Assembly: GCA_964406575.1 (NCBI GenBank)
Contig: CAYOSH010000028.1
Location: forward strand, 1 to 50,886
Length of the DNA stretch: 50,886 nucleotides
From: WTAW01 sp964406575
GTDB lineage: Bacteria > Acidobacteriota > Aminicenantia > Aminicenantales > Aminicenantaceae
Direction: 5' to 3'
Shown here: piece by piece, positions 43,287-50,143 of the stretch
Numbering within the stretch: position 1 is the first letter of the stretch
How the letters are laid out: each line of letters opens with the position of its first letter
The notes under the pieces: model-generated
The model's input: only the letters and a program-made list of their open reading frames with translations
What the model was told of the DNA's origin: nothing
Databases searched by the model: none
Program-made: the position numbers and the translations under genes

Positions 43287-43841
43287 ATGATCGCATTCCC
43301 TTCCAAAGTCCTCGTTATCGCCGATTACGAGAAATATCACTTCGAAGAGAATTTGCGCTCTAAATTCGATTTTGTCCTCTCATGCGGCGACGTCCCTTTC
43401 CACATTTTCGAAGAGATTTACGACCTCTACAAAAAGCCCATCTTTGCCGTTAAGGGAAACCACGACCCGGTCAAACCCTTCCCCATATGCGTCGAAGATG
43501 TCCACCACCGCATGGTCCAACACAGGAATTGGCTCATCGGGGGATGGCAGGGCGTACCCACCTACAAATCCTCAGGCCCCTACGAATGGGACGATCTCGG
43601 GGCAACAGAACAGCTCAGTAAATTCCCCTATGTGGATATCTTTATCTGTCATGCACCGCTCTACGGGCAGACAGACAAGGCGGATTATGCTCACACAGGG
43701 AGCGAAGCCCTCCTCCGCTACGTCAAGGAGAAACAGCCCCGATACGTCTACCACGGCCACGTCCATTCCTCCATCGGCACCATGATCGGCAAATCAGCCG
43801 TCGTCTCCGTCTTCGGCTCGAAAATCGTCACCTTAGCTTAA
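43287..43841 (+). CDS. calcineurin-like metallophosphoesterase
   Basis: 184 aa, three bases after the stop of the DUF gene, so likely coupled. Motifs in order: S-C-G-D-V (metal Asp), K-G-N-H-D-P, I-C-H-A-P and H-G-H-V-H-S. At the N-terminus V-I-A-D-Y-E replaces the usual D-x-H, so one metal ligand is changed. YfcE/MJ0936-like size. Substrate could be a cyclic nucleotide or nucleic acid end. Tail-to-tail with the UDG-like gene, 16 bp apart. Confidence 0.8.
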   Translation: MIAFPSKVLVIADYEKYHFEENLRSKFDFVLSCGDVPFHIFEEIYDLYKKPIFAVKGNHDPVKPFPICVEDVHHRMVQHRNWLIGGWQGVPTYKSSGPYEWDDLGATEQLSKFPYVDIFICHAPLYGQTDKADYAHTGSEALLRYVKEKQPRYVYHGHVHSSIGTMIGKSAVVSVFGSKIVTLA

Positions 43842-43857
43842 TCAGAAATTCTACGGA

Positions 43858-44529
43858 TTACGGATTGATATGTTCCCTCATGAACGTTAAATATCCATCC
43901 AGCCGCTGCCCACCATATATCTTATGAGACAAACCTGATAAGTGTGGAAACGGAAAAACGACTCTCCCTAATACATTTTCTGATGGCTTTATATAGCCGA
44001 AATTCCGTCCATATTGCCCAGGTCCTTCAAAGCCCCAGGAATATCTGATCAATACCTGATCCGGACCTTTTGTCAAACAATTCAGGACCGGCTGACCCAG
44101 CGTTAAAACCGGGACATTCTTAAATTCCTCGATTTCATCACTGAGCAATGGAATCCAATAATCCGCCGCCTTCTGATAGAATTGTGGATCTTCTTTGTTT
44201 ATCCTATCCGGTGGCCGAGTAAAGAAATTCTTCAGAAGATTTGTCGCATAAATGTTTTCGTCCAGGTCGATATCCAATCCTTTGCAGACCTTCCCAAGGT
44301 ATGTCCTCAGTTTCCCCGGCTGATTCAGAAGGAGCACTACCTTGATCTCTTTTCTGTATTCAGGATTTTGCACAGTGGGATCTTGCCCCAGCACAATCAG
44401 CTTGATTTTGCCTTTTCCCCAAAAAGGATCGGGCGGATCGAGGGACGAATCGACATACAAACCGATTTCCGATCTCGCCAACTTATCAATGACCTTCTTG
44501 GCCTTGATCGATAGCTCATTCTCGTTCAT
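43858..44529 (-). CDS. uracil-DNA glycosylase-superfamily protein
   Basis: 223 aa. L-I-V-L-G-Q-D-P-T-V is the glycosylase water-activating motif region, N-L-L-K-N-F-F follows, and F-P-F-P-H-L-S-G-L-S is the second catalytic motif (H-L/P-S). No iron-sulphur Cys set, so not a classical family 4/5 enzyme. Predicted base-excision enzyme or a relative acting in defence. Preceded by a 51-aa ORF 18 bp upstream. Broken copies of its ends occur at 34290 and 47315. Confidence 0.75.
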   Translation of the reverse strand: MNENELSIKAKKVIDKLARSEIGLYVDSSLDPPDPFWGKGKIKLIVLGQDPTVQNPEYRKEIKVVLLLNQPGKLRTYLGKVCKGLDIDLDENIYATNLLKNFFTRPPDRINKEDPQFYQKAADYWIPLLSDEIEEFKNVPVLTLGQPVLNCLTKGPDQVLIRYSWGFEGPGQYGRNFGYIKPSENVLGRVVFPFPHLSGLSHKIYGGQRLDGYLTFMREHINP

Positions 44530-44547
44530 CTGATAACCCCTCTTTAT

Positions 44548-44703
44548 TTAAAGGAAAATTTTTTCTGCCTCCGCGCCTGTCACAATATCAGAATATACGA
44601 CAAAATTGAATGAAGTCCAGGGATAATCATTCTTTGCGATCCTTTCCGCCGCCAATATTCGAGAAAAAAATCCCTCATCCATTCGTCTTAAATTATCATG
44701 CAT
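44548..44703 (-). CDS. 51-aa ORF upstream of UDG-like gene
   Basis: ATG at 44701-44703 with GAGG five bases upstream; stop TAA 18 bp before the UDG-like start. Reads M-H-D-N-L-R-R-M-D-E-G-F-F-S-R-I, then Y-P-W-T-S-F-N-F-V-V-Y-S-D-I-V-T-G-A-E-A. No family recognised; could be a small partner or an N-terminal relic. Position favours co-expression with the UDG-like gene. Confidence 0.45.
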   Translation of the reverse strand: MHDNLRRMDEGFFSRILAAERIAKNDYPWTSFNFVVYSDIVTGAEAEKIFL

Positions 44704-44749
44704 AACAACCTCAATGTAAAACAATGTAACTCACCCACCATTTAAATTA

Positions 44750-44808
44750 TTTCGTTACGATAACGAAAGGATGGATAAATTGGCTCGAATTCGTTACAAT
44801 AACGGAGA
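44750..44808. promoter_or_regulatory. two TTTCGTTA-type operator palindromes
   Basis: TTTCGTTAcgaTAACGAAA (44750-44768) and a near copy TTCGTTA-CAA-TAACG (about 44790-44806), 40 bp apart, between the divergent 51-aa ORF/UDG gene and the HEPN-like relic. Likely bound by a repressor. Confidence 0.5.
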
Positions 44809-45106
44809 ATTAAAATAGGAAGTTTCAACAAACATTTAAGATTAGCGAAAGAAAAATTTCAGGCGACCGCAATTGCTTATGCCAATAATCACATGACAGT
44901 TGTGGGAGATTTGGGTACAAAAGTCGTGGAACAGTTGATAGAGGCAGACGCCGCTCGAAATAACGCACATTTTGGCGATCATCGAAGCAGACATGAATAT
45001 TCTAATGAGAATTATCCTCTTCATATCAACAGAGCAATGAGAAAAATATGGTTTGCCTATGCTGATTTGGGTTATGATGGGGTCAATGGCAAAAGAGCGC
45101 AAGCCG
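44771..45106 (+). pseudogene. HEPN-like gene relic, truncated at 3' end
   Basis: A 15-codon frame from ATG 44771 (M-D-K-L-A-R-I-R-Y-N-N) stops at 44816; a longer helical frame overlaps (F-N-K-H-L-R-L-A-K-E-K-F, then V-V-G-D-L-G-T-K-V-V-E-Q-L-I-E-A, L-G-Y-D-G-V-N-G-K-R-A). The latter has the shape of HEPN-type proteins with K-x-x-E-Q. After R-A-Q-A-V it runs into metallophosphatase 3' sequence, so its own end is gone. HEPN assignment is tentative. Confidence 0.45.
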
Positions 45107-45140
45107 TCGTCTCCGTCTTCGGGCGAAGCTTGCTACATTA
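45104..45140 (+). pseudogene. scrap of metallophosphatase 3' end
   Basis: GCCGTCGTCTCCGTCTTCGG (45106 region) is identical to 43797-43816 in the metallophosphatase; the following CGAAGCTTG resembles the other scrap at 46268. Confidence 0.6.
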
Positions 45141-45152
45141 TCCTCTGCTCTG

Positions 45153-45701
45153 CTACTCAATTAATCCTAATTGTCTCATAACTGCTGCGGTGTCATAATA
45201 AGTTCTATCTTCTTCTATCAATCCATCAGCATTTACTTTCGCGATAAATGCAACTTTATTTATCATACTCTTTCCTGTTGGTGGAATATCTCCCTCTGGG
45301 GATGCCAAAGGTCCAGTAAATGTGCCATGCGAAACAACTTCAAAGACAATATAGTTTCCGGAAATTAGGATTTGAGTAAATTTTGCGCTGAAATCTGGCA
45401 TAGCACGAAAAATGGCTGCTTGGTTTCTCTCAATAGCCTCCCTGCCTTTTATTGGTTCTGGCTCACCTGGCATAATCATTGTGGCATCCTCTGCATAGAG
45501 CTGTGCTAATGCAGCCATATCTTGGTTATCAAAAGCTTCTTGATACTTTTCCGCCAACTTCTTCAAATCGGCCTTATGCTGCTCCTCAACCTTTGCCTGG
45601 GCTTTCATCGCTTCAAGCTCTGCCATCGCTTCCTTGTCCTGACATGCAAAAGCAAAACAAAGCAGAAAGACCAAAGGAATGACCATAAGTAGTTTTTTCA
45701 T
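45153..45701 (-). CDS. SnoaL/DUF4440-like lipoprotein
   Basis: 182 aa, lipobox F-A-F-A-C (Cys20), then an Ala/Glu/Lys-rich helical stretch and an NTF2-like body (Y-Q-E-A-F-D-N-Q-D-M-A-A-L-A-Q-L-Y-A-E-D-A-T-M-I-M-P-G-E, I-K-G-R-E-A-I). AGGAGGGG ribosome site. Third member of the lipoprotein set; shares promoter and signal peptide with those at 20674 and 37453. Predicted small-ligand binding or enzymatic role, unknown. Confidence 0.85.
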   Translation of the reverse strand: MKKLLMVIPLVFLLCFAFACQDKEAMAELEAMKAQAKVEEQHKADLKKLAEKYQEAFDNQDMAALAQLYAEDATMIMPGEPEPIKGREAIERNQAAIFRAMPDFSAKFTQILISGNYIVFEVVSHGTFTGPLASPEGDIPPTGKSMINKVAFIAKVNADGLIEEDRTYYDTAAVMRQLGLIE

Positions 45702-45729
45702 TTACCCCTCCTGTTAGAGTGATGCATAA

Positions 45730-45758
45730 ATTAGATATCAATTGACACAGGCTGTCAA
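45730..45758 (-). promoter_or_regulatory. lipoprotein promoter (paralogue-conserved)
   Basis: Minus strand TTGACA (45753-45758), 17 bp, TCTAAT (45730-45735); nearly identical to the box at 20616. Confidence 0.6.
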
Positions 45759-45804
45759 GCTCAGTTCAGGTCGTTCAAATTCAGCCAAACATTTCTATGA
45801 AAAT

Positions 45805-46046
45805 GGGGACGGGCCTCAGCATTTGATTGAAAATAAATAAGTTAACTCAAATAATCCCCCTAAAAATCGGCTTAAACGCACCATTTTGGGGACCAAAACT
45901 TCGTTTTAACAAGATAAATAAAGTGAATTTATAGTATTTCCTTAGATACTGCTTTTTGCCCCCAAAATGGTGCCTCTAAGGGCTAATCTAGCCCCAAAAA
46001 TGGAAATAACTTTTTTATATTGAAGTAGTTACTGTGGCCCGTCCCC
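45805..46046. repeat. empty palindromic element, 242 bp
   Basis: L half 45805-45905 (GGGGACGGGCCTCAGC to TTTTGGGGACCAAAAC) and R half 45953-46046 (TTTTTGCCCCCAAAATGGTG to TGTGGCCCGTCCCC) are inverted copies with a 47-bp core (TTTATAGTATTTCCTTA) like that of the element at 41895. Confidence 0.85.
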
Positions 46047-46094
46047 AAATTAACAAATTAAAATTACCATCCGTTGGCCCTGAGAAAGTTTCAA

Positions 46095-46217
46095 ATGGCC
46101 CTAAAGGTGCCCGCCGTTCAGCTCGTGAGTGAACATGAGGGCTACAAAATGATTTCCAATGACGGCCAACAAATCCTCATAGCACCGGCCTATCAATGGC
46201 TCTCCCAATTGCCGTAA
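46095..46217 (+). pseudogene. 40-aa gene fragment of unknown origin
   Basis: Reads M-A-L-K-V-P-A-V-Q-L-V-S-E-H-E-G-Y-K-M-I then ends Y-Q-W-L-S-Q-L-P. It starts directly beside the palindromic element and looks like a C-terminal fragment. Not recognised. Confidence 0.35.
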
Positions 46218-46248
46218 TTTTTATTCTTTAATCTTTTAATCTTCAATT

Positions 46249-46316
46249 TGTGCTTTGGCTGATCAGTGAATCCGCCGTCCTTTCCGTCTTCGGGTCGAAG
46301 CTTGTCACATTAGATT
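46249..46316 (+). pseudogene. half-element tip plus metallophosphatase 3' scrap
   Basis: TTTGTGCTTTGGCTG (46249-46263) is the GTGCT-type outer tip, immediately joined to S-A-V-L-S-V-F-G-S-K-L-V-T-L-D-stop, the end of a metallophosphatase relative. Confidence 0.6.
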
Positions 46317-46384
46317 GAAAATTCGTGCTTTCTCGAGCCCAAACATGGGGGGATTTAAATCACACCGCCACAGACTTTTTAGAG

Positions 46385-46510
46385 GGCTTACAAAGCCCTA
46401 TGGCAGCGTCCCCATCTTCAATCGATATTCATACACATTCTCTTTTGGACATCTATTAATAATCGTGGTTTTGTTGATCGAATATCCCATTGTCCTAGGA
46501 TTCTAACTCT
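46385..46510 (-). pseudogene. scrap of the 3' end of the 48651-type gene
   Basis: Matches 48643-48745 (GCCCTATGGCAGCGTCCCC, then ATATTCATAC.TATTCTCTTTTG). Only the last third of the gene is present, with changes that break the frame. Confidence 0.7.
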
Positions 46511-46543
46511 GGGGGGGTACAATGATTGGGGGCAGGTCACTTA

Positions 46544-46852
46544 TCAAGGATTTTGTAAAGGAATAATTCGTCGTCGAATGTCATTCCAGATTTTTCGTTT
46601 CGTGATTCTTAAGTTATATTCAGACTGCAAATTAAGCCAAAATTGCGCTTCAACCTTAAAATACCGCTGTAATCTTAAAGCGGTATCAGCTGTTATGGCT
46701 CGTTTGCCATTCACAATCTCACTTATCCTGTTCAGAGGAACAGCAAGGTCTCTTGAAAGCTGATTTATACTGATGTTTGACGGCTCCATAAAATCCTCAA
46801 GCAGGATTTCACCTGGCTTAATTGGATCAAGTCGTTTTTTCCTACTCATCAT
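46544..46852 (-). CDS. higA: HigA-type antitoxin
   Basis: 102 aa. Starts M-M-S-R-K-K-R-L-D-P-I-K-P-G-E-I-L, the HigA/VapI leader, then helix-turn-helix I-S-I-N-Q-L-S-R-D-L-A-V-P-L-N-R-I-S-E-I and A-L-R-L-Q-R-Y-F. Second gene of a higBA pair, 6 bp after higB. Neutralises HigB and represses the operon. Confidence 0.9.
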   Translation of the reverse strand: MMSRKKRLDPIKPGEILLEDFMEPSNISINQLSRDLAVPLNRISEIVNGKRAITADTALRLQRYFKVEAQFWLNLQSEYNLRITKRKIWNDIRRRIIPLQNP

Positions 46853-46858
46853 AGCAGC

Positions 46859-47137
46859 TCAGTGATAATCGATTATCTGCACATTATATGCATTGCCTTC
46901 ATGCCACTCAAAACAAACTCTCCACTGTATGTTTATGCGAATGGCATATTGTCCTTTTCGATAGCCCTTTAAAGCATGAAATTTATTACCCGGATTAAGC
47001 ATTAACGCTTTGAGACTTGGAGCAGCATGAAGAACCATAAGCCTTTTTCTCGCCTGCCGCTCAAACGACTGAAAACGAAGAACTTGTTCATCCTTGAATA
47101 GTTTTTCAGTATCTCGGCAAGCAAATGATTTGATCAT
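46859..47137 (-). CDS. higB: HigB-type (RelE superfamily) toxin
   Basis: 92 aa. M-I-K-S-F-A-C-R-D-T-E-K-L-F is the plasmid-maintenance killer signature; H-A-L-K-G-Y-R-K-G-Q-Y-A-I-R-I-N-I-Q-W-R-V-C-F-E-W holds the RelE-fold strands with basic catalytic residues. Predicted ribosome-dependent mRNase. Toxin-first order is typical of higBA. Confidence 0.9.
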   Translation of the reverse strand: MIKSFACRDTEKLFKDEQVLRFQSFERQARKRLMVLHAAPSLKALMLNPGNKFHALKGYRKGQYAIRINIQWRVCFEWHEGNAYNVQIIDYH

Positions 47138-47151
47138 ATAGCATATAATAT

Positions 47152-47180
47152 ATGGTATTACGCTAAACGTAATACGTCAA
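47152..47180 (-). promoter_or_regulatory. higBA promoter and operator
   Basis: Minus strand TTGACG (47175-47180), 17 bp, TACCAT (47152-47157). The perfect inverted repeat GTATTACG-CTAAA-CGTAATAC (47155-47175) fills the promoter, as expected for HigA autoregulation. Confidence 0.6.
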
Positions 47181-47314
47181 GCATATTTTTGTTTGAACTT
47201 AAAAAATAAACCGTTGAATCTGATTTTCAATTCATATATAGACGAAGAATAGTTGTTGTTTTTCTCAGTCGGACGTATCACCTCTCTGTCTAAAAGGTGA
47301 TCTTCCCTCTCCCA

Positions 47315-47424
47315 CGAAAAGGATCGGGCGGATCGAGGGATGCATCGACATACGACGCAATTTCCGCTCTCCCAAGCTTATCAATGACCTTTCTGGCCTC
47401 AACCGATAGCTCCATATGATTCAT
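47315..47424 (-). pseudogene. scrap of UDG-like gene 5' end
   Basis: Matches 44416-44529: a frame M-N-H-M-E-L-S-V-E-A-R-K-V-I-D-K-L-G-R-A-E-I, then S-L-D-P-P-D-P-F, and nothing of the catalytic motifs. The remainder of the gap 47181-47447 shows no gene. Confidence 0.75.
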
Positions 47425-47447
47425 CTGATAGACCTGCGCTTAATAAT

Positions 47448-48083
47448 CTAGATCCTTATCTTTTCTTTTCTTATTCTCTTCTGGACGACAATCGGAGACA
47501 CCTTAAATCTATCACAAATCATTCTCGAAATTGCCTCAAGGAGTTCCTCTTCCCCTTCTCCAATTATGGACCTGTATTCATCTATTTTCTTATGATGGAT
47601 CTTAATCTCATCTTGAAGCTTTTCTTTTGGAACCAACAAACGACCAGCAAATTCATATGCCTGTTGTTCAAACCAGTTTAAATCATCTTCTAGAAAGTCT
47701 TCATGAAAATGAATCCAATCTTCGGATGTCCGGAAATCACATTGTCTAATCTCTTTCTCATGGAGTATTAGATGGCCAATTTCATGAGCATAGGTAAAAC
47801 GCAATCGGTTGATTTGCCTTTCGTCTTCATAAACATCAAGATCGATGCAAATGTTCTTCAAATCTCTTGTTAAGAAACCATCGACATCTATATTTCTTTT
47901 GAGACCAGCTTTAGGAACAGGCTGAATACCAAGATCAAATTCAGCAATCTCAATAATCGGCACAGGAACCAAATCAATGGGATTAACGTAATTTCTTCTG
48001 AAATCTTCGGCTTTTTGACGAATAAATTCCCATTTTAACCTCGGAGGTTCAAGAAAAATACGCCGCTTTCTTGGTCTTGGCAA
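47448..48083 (-). CDS. ImmA/IrrE-family metallopeptidase
   Basis: 211 aa, TTG start directly after the TAA of the xre gene, so coupled. Zinc motif H-E-I-G-H with downstream Glu in E-Q-Q-A-Y-E-F-A-G-R-L-L-V-P. Such proteins cleave or modulate the partner Xre repressor, as in ICEBs1 ImmR/ImmA, or serve as toxins in COG2856 pairs. Likely the effector of a two-gene switch. Confidence 0.9.
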   Translation of the reverse strand: MPRPRKRRIFLEPPRLKWEFIRQKAEDFRRNYVNPIDLVPVPIIEIAEFDLGIQPVPKAGLKRNIDVDGFLTRDLKNICIDLDVYEDERQINRLRFTYAHEIGHLILHEKEIRQCDFRTSEDWIHFHEDFLEDDLNWFEQQAYEFAGRLLVPKEKLQDEIKIHHKKIDEYRSIIGEGEEELLEAISRMICDRFKVSPIVVQKRIRKEKIRI

Positions 48084-48443
48084 TTACTCTTCTCTCATGA
48101 TCCTTATAAGTTCTTCCAGCTCCTTACGGCTTGGTTTCTCTCCCCGAATTGTCCGGAAAAATACAGGCAATTTATCTAAAACTTGTTCATCAGACAAAAG
48201 ATCAGTGGGAATATGACCTATGGCTGCAAGATCAAAGAGCGTAATGTATTCTTCTGATCCTTCTTCAATATTTAGCACTTCTGCAATCCCCTGAAGGACA
48301 ACTTTGCTTTTCGGTGGAGGTGCAAAGCCTCTTTCGATTTTGCTCCAATTGCTCGGATCGAGTTTTGCTGCTCGGCAAAATTCTCGCAAAGTCATTCTTC
48401 TCTCTATTCTCAGATTCTTGATGAATTCACCAAAAGTTATCAT
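48084..48443 (-). CDS. Xre-family repressor/antitoxin (ImmA partner)
   Basis: 119 aa, strong AAGGAGG before the ATG. N-terminal helix-turn-helix (T-L-R-E-F-C-R-A-A-K-L-D-P-S-N-W-S-K-I-E-R-G) and a helical C-terminal part ending in R-I-M-R-E-E. Predicted to bind the two 18-bp operators upstream and be controlled by the adjacent metallopeptidase. Confidence 0.9.
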   Translation of the reverse strand: MITFGEFIKNLRIERRMTLREFCRAAKLDPSNWSKIERGFAPPPKSKVVLQGIAEVLNIEEGSEEYITLFDLAAIGHIPTDLLSDEQVLDKLPVFFRTIRGEKPSRKELEELIRIMREE

Positions 48444-48457
48444 GTTTAATCCTCCTT

Positions 48458-48510
48458 GTGGTAATTGTTTACCACGTGGTAAATATATACCACAAAGGAG
48501 GTCGTGTCAA
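48458..48510 (-). promoter_or_regulatory. promoter and tandem operators of xre-immA
   Basis: Minus strand TTGACA (48505-48510), 17 bp, TATATT (48482-48487). Two abutting 18-bp palindromes, GTGGTAATTGTTTACCAC (48458-48475) and GTGGTAAATATATACCAC (48476-48493), cover the -10 box and the leader. Confidence 0.75.
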
Positions 48511-48650
48511 CATTTTTCTCGATAAATATTTATCCATTCCAATGAAATTTCTTCTCCAATTTATAAAACGTAGATCTAACACATTTATTCTCATTCAAAA
48601 CAGGAAAATCACCGATAAACCTCATCCCCAATGATTATGCTCCAGAAGCC

Positions 48651-48968
48651 CTATGGCAGCGTCCCCTTTTTCAGTCGATATTCATACGTATTCTCTTTTG
48701 GGCATCTATTAATGATCGTCGTTTCTTCAAGAGGAGCACCCATTGTCCAATACACTAATCCATCTTCATCAAAATAGGTGATTTTCCTCTTGTAAAACCG
48801 CCCTTCATACCCAAAGCCGGGGATGTGCTGAACCGTTTTTACAAAGAGCTCCTCGTCGACTCTATCTCTGACGATATAATGATGAGGCCATGTGTCCGCA
48901 TAAGTTTTCGCAAACGTCCATTGCACACTATTTATAAACTCCTTTATTTCATCTGGAAATCTTTTCAT
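48651..48968 (-). CDS. uncharacterised 105-aa protein (W-T-F-A-K-T / M-G-A-P family)
   Basis: ATG at 48968 behind GGAGAGGG. Conserved-looking blocks: W-T-F-A-K-T-Y-A-D-T-W-P-H-H-Y-I-V-R, F-G-Y-E-G-R-F-Y-K-R-K-I-T-Y-F-D-E-D-G, Y-W-T-M-G-A-P-L-E-E-T-T-I-I-N-R. I recall similar short proteins of unknown function in bacterial accessory loci, sometimes near DNA methyltransferases, but cannot confirm. Intact copy; broken relatives at 34314 and 46385. Confidence 0.65.
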   Translation of the reverse strand: MKRFPDEIKEFINSVQWTFAKTYADTWPHHYIVRDRVDEELFVKTVQHIPGFGYEGRFYKRKITYFDEDGLVYWTMGAPLEETTIINRCPKENTYEYRLKKGTLP

Positions 48969-49084
48969 AATCCCTCTCCGAAATTCCTCTGCATTTTCTC
49001 TAATAATTCACAATTTTACTCAAAGCTACATCCTTCTCAATCTCCCTCCTCTCAAAGCCCTTTCTCAACAAATCTCAAATCTCA

Positions 49085-49246
49085 TCCTCCACATCCCCAT
49101 GCACTTGCCCTTCCTTAGATTTCCTGATTTTGATAATACCTTCAGCAATCGCCCCATTCACTAAATCCACATCGAGCTCTTTTCCACAGTATGCATCAGC
49201 CATTGCCCGGATCTCCTCCGGACATCTATATGGTTTCTCAAGCAAA
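49085..49246 (-). pseudogene. fragment of unknown gene upstream of 48651
   Basis: Open minus-strand frame L-L-E-K-P-Y-R-C-P-E-E-I-R-A-M-A-D-A-Y-C, then V-D-L-V-N-G-A-I-A-E-G-I, ending at a TGA near 49085. Its 5' end is cut where the duplicated DUF segment begins (49247). A second short frame ending S-K-I-V-N-Y follows, with a relative at 34648. Confidence 0.45.
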
Positions 49247-49504
49247 AACACCTTTAAGAACTACTTCAGACGAGTTGAGATCGATCTTTTAGAATACTCC
49301 GATAAACAAGACGAGTTCGAACTCGAACACGCCATGTCTCAAGTTTTTTCAAAAAAGCAAAAGGAGTTATTTTTAAAGAAACTCAAAGGGGAAAAACTGG
49401 CTAAAACAGAAAGGGAATATTATTCCCGCGTCGTTAAAAAGAAAGTGTTAGCCCTGGCTAATTCGGATCTCCACAAGTTGGCAGCGCGCCTAGTTAAAGA
49501 ATAA
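49247..49504 (+). pseudogene. partial duplicate of the 42615 gene (C-terminal half)
   Basis: From N-T-F-K-N-Y-F-R-R to A-A-R-L-V-K-E, matching 43027-43283 with only a few base changes. No N-terminal half; the frame is fused to unrelated upstream DNA. Confidence 0.85.
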
Positions 49505-49507
49505 TCC

Positions 49508-49712
49508 ATGATCGCATTCCCTTCCAAAGTCCTCGTCATCGCCGGTTAAGGCCATTTATGCTCACACCGGAAGCGAAGCCCTTCTCCGCTACGTCGAGGA
49601 GAAACAGCCCCGATACGTCTCCCACGGCCACGTCCATTCCTCCATCGGCACCATGATCGGCAAAACCGCTGTTGTTTCTGTCTTCGGATCGAAGATCGTC
49701 AGCTTAAGCTGA
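49508..49712 (+). pseudogene. metallophosphatase copy with internal deletion
   Basis: The first 40 bases match 43287-43326, then sequence jumps to the equivalent of about 43683 and continues to the end. About 350 bp with all but the last active-site motif (H-G-H-V-H-S) are missing, and a TAA follows the joint. Confidence 0.85.
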
Positions 49713-49718
49713 CAAATC

Positions 49719-50039
49719 CTAAAGCTGTCTTTTTTTGAAATCGATAATCCACCTTCTGATTACCAAAATATTGCTTGGATTTAAAACATGCCACAATTGT
49801 CTTACAGGATTTTTTCCTTTTAACATTCTTAGCGGAAAAACAGAATACTCTGCGAAATCCCTCGAGAAAGATTCCTTAAATTTTCTAATAATTTCTCCTC
49901 TCGCCCTTCCTTCTAATTCATTAAACAAAAAATAATCTTCTAACTTTATGGCCTTTTCCCATACATCATTTAAAGGCTTATCTGCATATAGGTGGTCAAA
50001 TAAAACCGCAGTTTCTCTCCAATTGTAGCCCATTGCCAT
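49719..50039 (-). CDS. uncharacterised 106-aa protein downstream of nucleotidyltransferase
   Basis: Starts M-A-M-G-Y-N-W-R-E-T-A-V-L-F-D-H-L-Y after AGAGGA. Helical, rich in aromatic and basic residues, ending R-R-W-I-I-D-F-K-K-R. No family recognised. It overlaps a short upstream frame (49970-50137), and both could be parts of one gene split by a frameshift. Confidence 0.5.
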   Translation of the reverse strand: MAMGYNWRETAVLFDHLYADKPLNDVWEKAIKLEDYFLFNELEGRARGEIIRKFKESFSRDFAEYSVFPLRMLKGKNPVRQLWHVLNPSNILVIRRWIIDFKKRQL

Positions 50040-50137
50040 TTTCCTCTATTTATGGCCCTTCTCAGATAAAGGCTTTGAAAATCATTGAAGTCCTTCCATA
50101 GAAGTGGATCACCTTCAAAGTCAATTGAAAAAAGCAT
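49970..50137 (-). CDS. 55-aa ORF between nucleotidyltransferase and 49719 gene
   Basis: ATG at 50135-50137, seven bases after the nucleotidyltransferase stop. Reads M-L-F-S-I-D-F-E-G-D-P-L-L-W-K-D-F-N, then L-Y-L-R-R-A-I-N-R-G. Only the first about 33 residues precede the overlap with the next frame. May be a small partner or the N-terminus of a frameshifted gene. Confidence 0.35.
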   Translation of the reverse strand: MLFSIDFEGDPLLWKDFNDFQSLYLRRAINRGKWQWATIGEKLRFYLTTYMQISL

Positions 50138-50143
50138 ACGAAG

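Noticed and set aside
5853..46046. Half-elements as integron attC sites
   Set aside because: attC sites share one orientation and short core sites (RYYYAAC/GTTRRRY). Here about 100-bp halves face each other as inverted repeats, core sites were not found, and no integrase is present.
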